Positions 12,061 through 23,249 are shown, numbered from the stretch's first letter. The stretch: 50,066 bases of DNA from Corinectria fuckeliana (GCA_019137255.1 WPDH01000526.1:1-50066), one strand, 5' to 3'. The notes: generated by a model from the letters alone, not told the origin. A program made the numbers and translations.

Positions 12061-12850
12061 ATGAAGTTTGCCAACTTCCCTATCTTGATCCCGGCCTTTA
12101 CAGCGCGTGTATGTCATCTCCCCCCCCCCCTCTCTCTCTATCGTCTTCTTTTCTCTTCGCTCATTTTCCACAAGACGAGGGCAAAACGCCGTACGCTCCC
12201 TATCCTCTCCTCACCGCTGACATCTCCGACCAGATCTCCATCGACACGCCCCTCCCCATCACAGCCGACCTCCTCAATATCCCCTTCCTGCCCCGCGCCG
12301 GCACCATCATCTCAGAGCCCAGCTACCAGCCCGAGCTGCGCGCCACCTTCGTCCACGGGAGTGACTTCCTGCGGCGCGACCCGGACGGCCAGATGGTCCG
12401 CCTCGACGTGACCAGCGTCGCCCGCGACTCCACGGGCGCCCTGCTGCTCTTCAACTACAACGGCGTCGTCGGCATGGACGGCGACGAGGGCAAGGTCATC
12501 CGCGGCGAGGACAATGCTACGACGACGGGATTTGGCAATGCCTGTGAGTGGGGGGCGCGGCGACTCCCTTTCGAGTCTCATATCTGACCCCTTTTTTATT
12601 TGTTGGCCTTCTCACGCCTTTGTTGTTCTAGCCTTGTCGTCTCAACCTCTGCCATCAAGACGGCTGGCTGACTAGAGTCTTAGTTGTGCAGGTTAGATTT
12701 GAAACGGATAGCCCTGGCCTCAAGCCCCTAGAAGACAAGATGTATGTTGGTTCCGGGCGGTTCGTCGTCGAAGTGAACCAGCCCATCATTGTCGAATACA
12801 AGATCAGCGAGGTAGCGGCGCCTTGCGAAGGGGAACAAGAGATGGGGTGA
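12061..12850 (+). CDS. DUF3237 family protein
   Basis: Three exons (12061-12108, 12234-12543, 12684-12850) give 174 residues. Introns are 125 nt (GTATGT...CAG) and 140 nt (GTGAGT...TAG). The end of exon 2 and exon 3 join as FGNAFVQVRFETDSPGL, the expected joined strand of the family. The body carries the DUF3237 pattern: a gly-containing early strand, a GSDF/RPDG-like turn (about residues 55-70), a V-R-L-D strand, and a closing MYVGSGRFVVE segment followed by V-EYKIS. DUF3237 proteins are small one-domain beta-barrel-like proteins of unknown function, so no reaction can be assigned. No signal peptide is visible, so it is probably cytosolic. It is convergent with the MOB gene 398 bp downstream. 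The second intron has competing acceptor sites, and TTAG at 12680-12683 is the one that keeps the frame. Confidence 0.8.
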
Positions 12851-13248
12851 GAGTGTGCAAGTATTGTTGAAAATAGAGGCGCACTAGGGATTCTGTTTAT
12901 CATTGAACTTTGCAGGTCTTGTTGCCCATAGTTCCAAGTCAATTCGGTATCGGAAGGATGGGTTTCTACTGTTCAATACCGGGTTTAATACCGCCGACAC
13001 CACGTGTTATCCTCCTCTGGCTTACACGTTTGCAGTCGACTCTAAACCCCAGAGTAAATCCTAAACTCCATTCTGCAGTTCTTATTTCTGCACCACATCA
13101 CATGGCTTTCATTCCCAGACTCAATACATGGCTTCCACACTTGTACAATTTCTATCCAGTCCGCGGCGCGGGCATCCCTCAATGTCCGTCTCCACATGTC
13201 TCGAAACATATCTTTGCGTACCCTGAGTTGCCCTTGGGTAATAAGCGC
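12851..13248. other. Convergent intergenic region
   Basis: This is the space between the 3' ends of the DUF3237 gene and the MOB gene. It should contain both terminators. I see no gene or obvious repeat. Confidence 0.6.
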
Positions 13249-15170
13249 TTATTGAGTGATGCCGGAAAGCTGCAGAAGGCGTTCACCAGCACGAACGTTG
13301 GCGTACTCGTGCGCCTTGGACTCAGGCGGAAACGTCCCGTTTGCAGCCCAGAGGTCAATCAGAGGCTGCATGGGCTCAAGCTCCGCGGGCTTGAGCATGT
13401 CCAGCGCAGTGGCTGTCAAAACAAAGTGCGAGAAGCAGCTGTTGAGCTGCTTCTCCAGGTTGAGGTGGTAGAAGGGCTCAGTAAAGTGCGCCCAGTAGAG
13501 ATGGGCATAGACACGGAACATTTGCCGGAAAATCATCTGGCAAATTTCGACAAACTTATCGGGAAAGCCAGATCGCTTGCCAATCCACTCAGGCTCGCCG
13601 GGGTTTGTCAACTGAGAGAGAGGGGTGGTGGTGATGGCCGGGTTGTGGGCGTAAGAGATTCCAGAGGGATCGGTGGGGAAGATGTTGTTATCATCAATCT
13701 TTCCCGAGATCCATCGCTGCATGAGGGTCATGTACTCGTGTGCAGGGAGCTCAACAGGCTCTCTTCGGTGGTTCAGCCAGGTGAAGGAATGGTTTCTAGC
13801 AATGGCTAAGCAAAAGGTTCATATCGGGAGGTTTGGGAATGCTCACACTCCGGCTGACATGCGCGGGCAAGAAGTAGAGTTGCAGATGGACAAGCCGTCC
13901 TCCTCTTTCTCATGTAGGACGCGAACGAAGTTCCAGAGGTTGCGGTAGTGCTCGACAACTGATATCATTGGTGAGTTATCAAGGAGCGGGACAAGTAGCA
14001 GTATGACGGCGTACCTTGATGCGCAATCCATTCGCCCTGCTCTACGGTCTTGGGCCGCGCACTCAGGGTCATGAAGTTACCCTTGACAATATGTTTTGCG
14101 TACTGGGAGTTGAGCCACAGAGGGAGGGGCCGAGGCAAGTGATATGAGGCAATGAGGTCGTCGTTGGGAGCCATGGCACCGCTGGACTCGTCCATGCCGA
14201 TAGTCAGAGCGAGTGAAGGAGAATTGGGCAAGGGGGGGACTCTAGGGGCCAAGCTGGAAGATGAGGACTGGCTCCCTTGAGAAGCATGCTCTAAAGGCGC
14301 AGGCTGGCTAGCAGTGGATGAGGTCGGACTCTTTTGTGGACCAGCAGGTTTGCTCGACCCGCCTCGAAACCGGGCGTTGCTAAAGGAGATACCGATTAGC
14401 AGCTGGTCCATGGATGTGAGGAGATGGCGCATAAGTTAGGAGAGAAACATGGTCTTGGTGGCCGTCTGAGCCCTTATCAAGGTGGCAGCACACCATACTG
14501 AGACAATTGTAAAGGGTTGAAACATTTCAGATGGCTGTTGCAATGCGCCTCATGAGGGCAATAGGCCATCATGTTGCAGCAATCATGCAAGAAGATGGCT
14601 CGAACCAAGGCGACGGCGGATGGAACCTCATGACTTGAGGACGTCTGCGGAGATCAAGCCAGTCTTCTTGTTCGTTGACGTTGATTCGACATATGCCTTG
14701 GTACATCTTTCCAGCGTCCCTGAGACAAGAAAAGGGGCATATGTGACCGGTCATGTTCAGAGATCATGTCTTGCCAGAGAGCTACATCCACACGGTACCA
14801 GATTGGCCCTAGGCCACCCAGATCTTATCGCGCGACCGAGACTGCAGGAGCCGTAAAGCCGTGTGTAAATGACTTGGATTGTTTTGAAGAATCTTTCACC
14901 TAGGCGGCGCGTGGGTTGGTTGTGCTGCCATGAGGGCAGCTTGGGTTGAGGTAGAGGCACTCGCCACTCCGCCGGCTAGTTACTGGCTGGGGCGGTGTCA
15001 TGAGTCGTGAACCAAAACAGCCAAGGGACCGAGGCCCCAACCACCGCACCATTGTCGTTCACCAGATCAGGCTGATGAGTACCGGTATCCAGGTTGGCAG
15101 AGCTGTGGAGCGAGAAAGACTGAAAACGACCCGAAAGGGCAACTTACATGCCGGAAAAGAGGTTGGACAT
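13249..15170 (-). CDS. mob2: MOB kinase activator (Mob1/phocein family, Mob2-like)
   Basis: Four exons (15170-15148, 14379-14015, 13958-13847, 13795-13249) give 348 residues. After a Ser/Pro-rich N-terminus of about 80 residues comes the MOB fold. It includes the zinc ligands Cys-x4-Cys in ICNSTSCPRMSAG and His-x4-His in RVYAHLYWAHF. MOB proteins bind and activate NDR/LATS kinases; fungal Mob2 pairs with COT1/Orb6-type kinases in polar growth. The KGNF entry strand and the EWIA segment resemble yeast Mob2 more than Mob1, but subtype assignment is inference. The first exon is only 23 nt: MSNLFSG, then a codon split by a GTAAGT donor, joined across a 768-nt intron to NARFRGG. The alternative is to start at an ATG at 14432, reading through the TTTAG acceptor. 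A family-specific insert (about 20 residues, NPAITTTPLSQL region) lies before the H-x4-H part. Confidence 0.85.
14380..15147 (-). other. Long first intron of the MOB gene
   Basis: This 768-nt intron has a GTAAGT donor at 15147 and a TCCTTTAG acceptor at 14381-14380. I see no exon inside it. It is more than ten times longer than the other two introns of the gene (56 and 51 nt). Confidence 0.55.
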
Positions 15171-15873
15171 GGTCGGCAGAAAGGCGGGGTGAGAAGCGTT
15201 GTGGCAGGTCGCGAGGGGCGAAGGAGAAGGGGCTTTGCCTGGCGGGCGGTCACGGCGATGCAGAGGGCTGTCTGTTGGTGTCGCCCAAGGCGAAGACGGG
15301 TAGGGACTCGTGGTTATCGGAATCGTCGTGGTCTGGATCGGGGCTTTAGGCGAGCGAGCGTGAGAGAGAGAAGATTCGCCGTCGTGACTCTCCAGAAAGG
15401 GGGTTTTGAAGGTCGAGAGGTGTCGGCCGACGGTCGCTAATGGAGATGGAGCTCTACGGACCGTAACTGCCCAAGTGCCAGATGCCCCAGTTGGCTCCTT
15501 CCTCGCTAGTCTCCTAAACTTGACGCGGGTTTCGAGGCACCTGAAGCACGCTATGCTTCTTTGGGGTGTCTAAGCGAGTCTCTACCGCCACTCCGCCATG
15601 GCCCCTTCCACCCCCTGCTCGTTCCTCCCGTCGATGCATGTGGCTGGTGTTGTCACTGGTAGGCCTAGGTAAGTATGGATGGCATGGCCTGGACGAGTGG
15701 CTGGTGCAAATTCAGCCTCAGGCCTAGACTAGGTGCGTCGCCAAATGCAGGTGGTGGCGCTACCACAGTTCGAGGCTCGCGAGCGCATACATTTTCATCG
15801 GCTCATCAACTTGACCTCACTCTTGATCCCCTCCCCACTCCACTACTTAGCCTCGCAGCTTCCCCTTTGCGCC
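15171..15873. promoter_or_regulatory. Divergent promoter region between MOB and LEO1
   Basis: About 700 bp separates the two divergent start codons, so this must hold both promoters and both leaders. The LEO1 side is CT-rich just before its ATG. No TATA box or named factor site is convincing. Confidence 0.5.
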
Positions 15874-17147
15874 ATGTCCGACTCAGAAGATCCAATTGAC
15901 CCTATCGATGAGGGTGGCGATGACCTCTTCGGCGACGAGGCCGACGACGAGGTTGCGCCCACCACAAAGGAACGCGTCCTTGACGATGATGACCTCGCTT
16001 CTGATCCAGATGGAGACAACTACGGCCAATATCGCAACTACGATGATGAACAGCAGCCACGCGAGACTAAGGATCGTGTCATCATGGCCGTTCAAACATA
16101 CCGGCACCGAATCCCCAAGCCCAAGGATGGCGCTGTAGGTGCCACGACCTCCCCGTCCCGTTTCGTGCGCTCACAAAAGTCCTACAGCTGCGAGTACTAC
16201 GGGTCCCCAAGTTCATCAAAATTCTTCCCGAGGAATACGACCCTGAGACGTACGAACCGACCGAGTTCGACTTGGCCAACGCCAAGTCTCAGAACCCCAA
16301 ACACGTCGCAAGAGTGCGCAGAGATCACAGCACTGGCGAGCTCAAGAGCAACACTAACATCTTCCGCTGGAGCGACGGATCGGTGACGATTTCAGTCGGC
16401 GGAGAGCAGTACGAAATTCAGAAGAAGGGTCTCGCGCCTGCTGCCGACAAGCCGTACAATGAGCTTCACGACGGCCATTACTATGCCGCCGCCGCCGAAT
16501 TGAGAAGCAACCTCCTCATGACAGTCGGTCACATCACCGAGCAGTACAACGTGCGCCCGAACAAGGCTGTCGGCGACGATGCGCTATCCGTCTTGGCTGA
16601 GAGAATGGCCATGGCGAGTAAGACTTCGTCTGGAGGAGACATGATCATTCGAACCACTCGAGATCCCGAGCTTCAAAAGAAGCAGGCCGAGATGGCAGAG
16701 AAGGAGAGGCTAAAGGCCCAACGACGACGTGACAACGCCGCGGCGAAGATGGACGGTGGGTTTAGCAGGGGCAGGAGTGGGGGTCTCTCTATTGGAGACA
16801 TCGAGGGTGGCAGACGAGGCATGGGCTCCTCCCGGAAACGTGGTGCGCCGGGATCCGCCAAGCCCAAGCGACGTGGCCCGGAGTACGATTCTGATGATGA
16901 CCTGCCTCAGGGCGTGCGCCGCCCACAGGATGAGTACGATCTTGAAGACGACTTCGTCGTCGGCAGCGATGAAGAGGAGTTGGAGAGCGGAGATGACGAC
17001 GATATGCTGGACGATGACGAGGAAGAGAAGCCGCGCTCGAAGAAGCGAAGGACTAGAGATCGTGACGACGAAGACGCCGAGGGGTCTGAAGTTGAGGCAT
17101 CAGGGAGAGGGAGGCGGCGCAACGTCATCGACGACGACGACGACTAG
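15874..17147 (+). CDS. leo1: RNA polymerase II-associated Paf1 complex subunit Leo1
   Basis: Two exons (15874-16134, 16188-17147) give 406 residues; the 53-nt intron (GTAGGT...CAG) joins PKPKDGA to LRVLRVPKF. The protein starts with an acidic Asp/Glu-rich segment (residues 1-65). The Leo1 core follows at about 75-260, with VPKFIKILPEEYDPETY, NIFRWSDGSVTISVGGE and the HITEQYNVRP region. Next comes a charged helical part (DPELQKKQAEMAEKERLK) and a long Arg/Ser/Asp-rich tail ending in a run of Asp. This domain order and length are normal for Leo1. Leo1 works in the nucleus as part of Paf1C, which travels with RNA polymerase II and supports histone H2B ubiquitylation and H3K4/K36 methylation. The start has a GCCATGTCC context and no upstream in-frame ATG is close. 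Confidence 0.93.
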
Positions 17148-17845
17148 ACTGATTCCTACGCTTTGAGAGGGACCCGACCAAGGGGTCAAGGGATCGGGTC
17201 ACAATCAATGTAAGATAGGTAGATGAGAATTGGTGACTTAGAGGCTAGTCTCCTTGAAGGATTCGGCGGCGTTTTATATCAGATTGAAGAAAATAGATAC
17301 AGCGATGCTCACCTTGATTTTGTTGCTAGCTAGCCTGCTTGCGACCAAACCTGTGCACGACTACTACAACCGCCGCATATGAAGTAGTCTGGATCCCCCA
17401 AGTGCAACCCCGTGTCTGTACCGACATGGCATTCCTCACAGAGCCATGGCGCGCAATACATTTGCGAGGTGGTATTGTGGCTCGGGCAGTGAGACAGACC
17501 CGGCCCGAGATTGTCGCGTTGGTGATCTCATTGGCAATCACATGCTTGGGTTTAGCGACCGTCACCTTGCTGAACGGCTTCGCTGCGGGGACCTGTACGG
17601 GCACAACAACCCGCGTTCAACACCCTCCCGGCGCCAGGCTCGTGTTTCCTATGACCACCTGAGTATCCGTACTTACCTACCTACATCTGTCGGCCTCGAG
17701 AACCATTGGCTGCCTTGCGCCTTGCATGTGACCCGGCGCTCCCTAATACAATGTCCTAGGCGCGCGTGCTCCTCCTGCGCGCGACCCGAACTCCATATCT
17801 CTCCGGCTTGTCTTTGATGGTGCTTGTGGTTGTCCCTCGGCAATC
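17148..17845. other. Intergenic region, LEO1 to patatin-like gene
   Basis: This contains the LEO1 3' end and the promoter of the next gene, both on the plus strand. Frames at 17326-17604 (minus) and 17339-17817 (plus) are short and patternless. No convincing upstream exon for the patatin-like protein was found, although its N-terminus is short for the family. Confidence 0.5.
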
Positions 17846-19755
17846 ATGGGGGTAGCCGTGGCCGTCTGGGGTGTCGTCGTGGACGTGGCCAAGTTCTGGC
17901 AGCGGGTAAGCTGAGCATTCCACCACCTCGGTGATATCGTGGCCATCCGTCCTGACAATGTCCCTGCAGAAGCTGCGCCGCTGGTACACGCGCAAGAGCC
18001 CCGTCGAGCTATGGTTGCATCTATTGCGGAATGCCGAGACCTTTGAGGACTGGGAAGAAGCGGCTCTGCACCTAGACAACCTGCTCGGTCTTGATCTTTG
18101 GTATGGTGATCGTCGCTAACCCTCTCGACAAGTCATGCTGACTAGGTACACGTAGGCGCAACAACCCGACCTCGAAATACTACGACTGGCGCCTCATCAC
18201 CGAGCGGCTCGACTCCCTTGCGACTGCGCGAGAGGGCGGCAACTTTCAGCAACTACTCAACCTTTTGCGGTCGGGCCTAGTCCGAAACCTCGGCAACATC
18301 ACCGCGCCGAGGCTATACAATCGCTCCTTCGCCGGCAGCAAGTATCTTATCGAGGAATATATTACCCAAGTCGCGGAGTCGGTGGAAGACATCCGCATCC
18401 TCCCAACCAGCCCTTCGTCGACAGGCCATGGCAATGGCACTACTTTGACGACGCAGATGAAGCTGGACTGCATCCATGATACAAGACAGGCCTTTGGAAG
18501 AAGCACCCTCGTCTTGCAGGGCGGTGCCATCTTTGGAATGTGCCACCTCGGTGTGGTCAAGGCTCTGTTCCTGCGTGGCCTGCTGCCGCGTATCATTACC
18601 GGTACGGCCACTGGAGCTCTGATCGCGGCTCTCGTTTCAATCCATACGGAAGACGAGCTGCCAGCAGTCCTGAGCGGTGATGGGATCGACCTCTCGGCGT
18701 TCTCATCCAAAAGCGGCCAGCTTTCCAATAGTCAGACGTCCCGCTCACGATGGGAGACGTTGCTGCGGAGAGTCCGGCGTTTCTCGCGCGAAGGCTACTT
18801 CCTCGATGTCACAGTCCTGGAGGAGTGTGTGAGAGCCAATGTCGGTGACTTGACCTTTGAGGAGGCCTACAACCGTAGTAAGAGGGTCTTGAACATTACA
18901 GTAGCCACAGAAGGCCAAGACGGTGTTCCAACGCTCCTTAACTACCTTACTGCGCCCAATGTGGTAAGTTGACTGTCCCGCCTTGCTTCTAGGATCTGTA
19001 CTAAATTTCGATAGTTGATTTGGACCGCTGCCGTGGCATCGAACGCGTCCTCGCCTTCGCTATACGGCCATCGGAAGACCACGATGCTCTGTAAAGACGC
19101 CCATGGCAACATTGTGCCGTGGGCGCCGGCAAATACCATCGACTTCCACCACTGGACGCACACTCCGTACTCGGACCGCGAATCGCCTCTTCGACGCATC
19201 GCTGAATTGTTCAATGTCAATCATTTCATCGTCAGCCAAGCCCGTCCCTACCTTATTCCCTTCATTCAGTCCGATATGCATGGCCCGTCTTTGGTGGAAG
19301 CACGAAGCAAGACCACACAGGTCTCGGCCTTTTTGGCTAGGATGGTCGGGTTGGAAATACGGCACCGGCTGCGTCAGCTGGACACATTGCGCCTGCTCCC
19401 AGCAAGCATACGACGCTTCCTCGTCGATGAACAAGTCCCGGCCGCTTCGATGATGCTGGTTCCTGAAGTCACGGGGGGAGACTTTGTGCGACTGTTGGAA
19501 ACACCTACGCGCGAGACCCTGAACTATTGGATCTTGAGAGGTGAGCGCAGCGTGTGGCCTGCGGTCGCCGCCCTGCGGATCAGGTGCGCCGTTGAGAATG
19601 AGCTGGACCGGTCGTATCAAGTAGTGCGGAAGTTCAAGGCTCCCGGGCTACGGCGCAAGGGAAGCATGGCAGCGACAGTGGACGCCGAACGCAGGGAAAG
19701 GGATCGTGCCAATGCCATTGGAGGAACTCTGGGTGCAGATCACGACGGGAGTTGA
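17846..19755 (+). CDS. DUF3336/patatin-like phospholipase domain protein, catalytic residues altered
   Basis: Four exons (17846-17905, 17970-18100, 18156-18963, 19015-19755) give 579 residues; introns are 64, 55 and 51 nt with GTAAGC, GTATGG and GTAAGT donors. A short hydrophobic N-terminus (1-16) precedes DUF3336 (about 20-150, with WYTRKSP and ERLDSLA parts). The patatin domain starts with TLVLQGGAIFGMCHLGVVKALF (oxyanion GGxxxG at 186-191). The elbow that should read G-x-S-x-G reads GTATG (213-217), so Ala215 stands where the nucleophile Ser should be. The catalytic Asp-Gly of the FNVNH region is replaced by SDRESPL (Asp387-Arg). The rest aligns well with the Tgl3/4/5 and fungal patatin-like group, which hydrolyse triacylglycerol or lysophospholipid at lipid droplets. 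This copy may be a non-catalytic member or use unusual residues. The N-terminus is short and could have a missed upstream exon. Confidence 0.85.
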
Positions 19756-20389
19756 GAACAAAGAGTTAATGGCAAACGATCAACGTGCGAACGAACATGG
19801 CACACGCCGTTGTATGTTTTAGAACGCAAGTCACGACCCGGTTGTGTTTCAATCCACAACATAACTTACTGTGCCGAGGAACATTGTTTAAGAATAGTGC
19901 TATGGCTTAGATGCGAACGCAGCTAACCCTTGTCCTGGATCACTTTCTTTTCTTGTATATGCTTGTGAACGGACATCCCTTCTTGTGATAGCTATTGCTA
20001 GCACCATAAGCAACTCTCATTATTCTCTCTTTGTCTTCCTAGGCAGGAAAGCCTAGTTGGCACACACCAGAGCCAGAACGCCATTTCAGCAATGCGTGTG
20101 GTTGAACGTCAAGATGTTCGGTAACGCCCAGATGAACCTGCGACGCATGCTCTCACACACTAAGACGTGAACAAGAGTGTCCATGAAGGTATTGTAATCT
20201 CGGCTACAACTCCTAATTGTTTCTTTCCTATATCAACAACTCACCTTCACCACCACCACCACCCCAACTACTTCCAACACTCGCACAACTACAGCATCAT
20301 CACAAGTTTTGAATACTCACACGAATGCGACACCATCATAATCTTCAACGCTGACATAACTACAGATAACCAAATAAGTCAGGTTCACC
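19756..20389. other. Intergenic region with leader of next gene
   Basis: There is no gene. The last 200 bp are CT/CA-rich with CACCACCACC runs, as expected of a fungal 5' leader, and end in GTTCACCATGG, a strong start context for the following gene. Confidence 0.55.
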
Positions 20390-21868
20390 ATGGACGGCCT
20401 TCAACCTGAGCCGCCTCACGCCGTCGGCGCCTCAAGAAACCACACGCACACCTTCATACTTCTTCACGATTGCGTCTCCAACGGTGAATCCCTTTGTGCC
20501 CAGCTCCAGGCCGCCCTGCTGCCCGTCACCATCAGGGACCTCTTCCCCCACGTCCGCTTCGTCTTCCCAAACGGAGAGCACGCGGGCGAGGGCGAGCCGG
20601 ACGCCTTCAACTGGTTCTCCCTCGAGGGACTTGAAGAGCGCGACCGGTGTGCGCCAGGCGACGACTGGCTGGTGGTTGCAGAAGCAGCACGGACGCTGGA
20701 GCTTCTCGTCACTGCTGAAGCCGTGGCGGTAGGCCGGGACAATGTCTTCGTGGGAGGCGTTGGGATGGGCGCCGCGGTTGGAATGGCGTTTCTGCTGCAG
20801 ACGACGACCGCCCTGGGAGGCTTCTTCGGACTCGGCGGATGGATGCCCTTTGTCGACGACGTGGCCGCCGTGGCGACTCGGGGAGTGCTCGACAGAGACG
20901 TTCCTCGAGTCGCCGTCTCGCCTCCGGAGGAGCCTCTCGCTGCGCAGTCGTCCAACGAGGCCACTGTCGTAACCCCTCCGTCAAAGATTGACACCACTGC
21001 CGCTATCCCCCTCGAAGCGAGCCTCGTGGATTCGCCGTACAAGGTTAGTGATGGCTCACGGCGGGTCTTTTGGAAATCTCCGGTCATTCTGGATGACTTG
21101 CGCCAAACAAAAGAGATGAGGACGGCGATAGGCTTCAATCTGTGCCGGCTGTTTCTGTCTGCTTTGAGGAACACGATTCAGGGCCCCAAAGACAGGGCCA
21201 TATACAGATTCATGCTGGGTGCGATTTTCAGGTCCAAGACTGCTTCCGAGTCCGAGGCTATTCCCAAGCCTAGGGCCAATCTCAGGCCCGAGACTTCAGC
21301 CACGTCCAACGAACTGATTGATTCCCTCATAGAGGTCATGAACACTGTGCATCTAACTTCCGAGCCTACGACTGCTCCCAAGCCTGAAGCAGCTTCCAAG
21401 CCCGAGGCTGCTCCTGACTCTGAGGCTCAGCGCCTGCCAGAGTGCGCGCTCCTTACTCTTCCCCAGGCCGCTCCGATGCCGACAATGAACCTGGCTGAGC
21501 AGAGCAGCGAAGCACGCCTCGTCCGAGTGGTCGGCTTCCTCCAGCGCTTCGTCGGCACGAAGGATCAGCGAGCGGCCTCGCAGACCGCCGTCGACACCCC
21601 CGTGCTGCTAGTGCATGCTCTCCACGACGACTGCGTGCCCTTCACGCACGGCAAGGAAGCCAAGGAGGTCCTCGAGAAAGTAGGCTTCTGCACCACGCTC
21701 ACGCTCCTGGAAAAGGGCGATCACTTGGTGGACCAGAACGCGCTGCGGGAGTTCCTCGTGGCCATTTCGGACAAGAAGATTGAGTCCTCGGACCTCCGCG
21801 AGGGGATCAGGGACGTGCTCCTTAGGGAGCTGGGAGTGCTAGAAGGTTCTTCGTCTGGGTCCTTATAG
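20390..21868 (+). CDS. Acyl-protein thioesterase-like alpha/beta-hydrolase, nucleophile Ser replaced
   Basis: One intronless frame of 492 residues. Residues 18-158 match the first half of the phospholipase/carboxylesterase (APT1-type) fold: HTFILLHDCVSNGESL (oxyanion region, usually LHGRGSNG), FPHVRFVFPN, a WFSLEGLEER segment, VFVGGVGMGAAVGM (the elbow) and LGGFFGLGGWMPF. Residues 403-460 give the second half: TPVLLVHALHDDCVPF (acid Asp413/414) and EKGDHLV (His445). The elbow, normally G-[IL]-S-Q-G, reads G-V-G-M-G: Gly125 (GGG at 20762-20764) replaces the nucleophile Ser. Between the halves lies an insert of about 240 residues with KPEAASKPEA-type low complexity, so the protein is twice the usual 230-280 residues. 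Catalysis of the usual kind looks unlikely. It follows the patatin-like gene on the same strand. Confidence 0.8.
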   Translation: MDGLQPEPPHAVGASRNHTHTFILLHDCVSNGESLCAQLQAALLPVTIRDLFPHVRFVFPNGEHAGEGEPDAFNWFSLEGLEERDRCAPGDDWLVVAEAARTLELLVTAEAVAVGRDNVFVGGVGMGAAVGMAFLLQTTTALGGFFGLGGWMPFVDDVAAVATRGVLDRDVPRVAVSPPEEPLAAQSSNEATVVTPPSKIDTTAAIPLEASLVDSPYKVSDGSRRVFWKSPVILDDLRQTKEMRTAIGFNLCRLFLSALRNTIQGPKDRAIYRFMLGAIFRSKTASESEAIPKPRANLRPETSATSNELIDSLIEVMNTVHLTSEPTTAPKPEAASKPEAAPDSEAQRLPECALLTLPQAAPMPTMNLAEQSSEARLVRVVGFLQRFVGTKDQRAASQTAVDTPVLLVHALHDDCVPFTHGKEAKEVLEKVGFCTTLTLLEKGDHLVDQNALREFLVAISDKKIESSDLREGIRDVLLRELGVLEGSSSGSL

Positions 21869-23226
21869 AGAAGGGTAAACAAAAAAGGCTGGGCTGTATG
21901 GGAAGTGAGACAGTGTACGCGTCGCCGAGGGGGGCGTGTTGGTTGCGGAGCAGATGAGCCTGTAGCTAGAGCTGAGGCTAGATCTGCGAGACGAGTTGGA
22001 TCAGAGGCTGACAGACATAGTGGATGTAGCATGCCAGAGAAATGTGATTCATTTTGATTGATGTGTGCCCATGTATGGCGTCACCAATGTCAGAAACATT
22101 TGCCAGTGACGTCTGTGAACGATATCCTGAAGTGATTGTCTGCAATCGCGCCGAGGCGGTAGACTAGGTGTTGATCAGCATTGGGCACGTGCTAGATATG
22201 AAGGAATGAGGCGAATATGGGTTGTTTTGATGCCTAACGATAACGCCTGGCTAACGCTGGTCGTGGCCATCTTGAAGGGCAACAATACAACTGACTATGC
22301 TTAACGACGAAAGAAAGAAAAAGTGTTTCCTCGGCGATATGTAAGGTTGACGAGGCTCTGAGCCAGGGGTGAAATGATATCACAGCACACGAGGATGGAT
22401 GACGTGGAAGACTTGATAGATGGTTCCTAACTCGCACATGGCGAGGAATTCATACCCCCCCCCCCTCAACTAGATTGTTTACCCCATATGTAGGACTCAT
22501 GCAGGAAAAGTCCAGGGCTGCCAGCTTCCCAGAGATGCAAGGGCAACTATTTGTAATTGTATCACTGGCGCACAGTGTGGGTTGTCGATTTTCAAGCGCG
22601 CAGATGGTAACGGGACCACGACGTGGCATGCGCAGTCTCGGCGGATTCACTGGGAATTGATTCCCGTCCTCCAGTGTAAAGATAGATGTAGACCTAGATT
22701 AAGCTCGTTGCAGTTCCCGGAAGGGGTCCGTCCGCACACTGGAATGCTTGAATCTCCCGGACTTGATCATCCGGCTTGTCAAGGCACACGCAGCCTTGGG
22801 TGGTCGGTGGTTGTACTTTGTCTCGGCGCAGCCAATCAATCGGTCAGACTGGTGAATGGCTTACAAAAGTTGGGCGAGTACATCGCAGATAGATGACAGT
22901 GCGAGATCCTTTGGGACTCGTTGATAAGCCGAGCGGGCCTGTTGAGTCCTCTGGAACCGGGCAACGCATGCTTGATGGCGTAAATAGCAGAGTTGGCTTT
23001 GTCGCGGGCCCCCTGACGAATCTCAATCTCTGATAAGCAGCCAGCCCGACGTTGAAACGAACAAGCCCAGCTACCTGTGATCAGTTACATGTAGGCCCAA
23101 GTGGTCCGTATCCAGCATCACCGATTGGCACTGCGGGAAAGATGACCGGCCGCGTGTCGTCAACAGCATCGTCCTAGATGAGATACATGTCATGACACGA
23201 TAAATCTATGTGTCAGATCAAAGACA

Positions 23227-23249
23227 GACACACACACACACACACACAT
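23227..23249 (+). repeat. CA dinucleotide repeat
   Basis: A near-perfect (AC)n tract of about 11 units in intergenic DNA. Confidence 0.85.

Noticed and set aside
11326..12171. 281-codon open frame on the minus strand
   Set aside because: It overlaps the promoter and first exon of the DUF3237 gene on the other strand. Its composition changes abruptly along its length and it has no family pattern.
20464..21174. 236-codon minus-strand frame
   Set aside because: Antisense shadow of the thioesterase-like gene.
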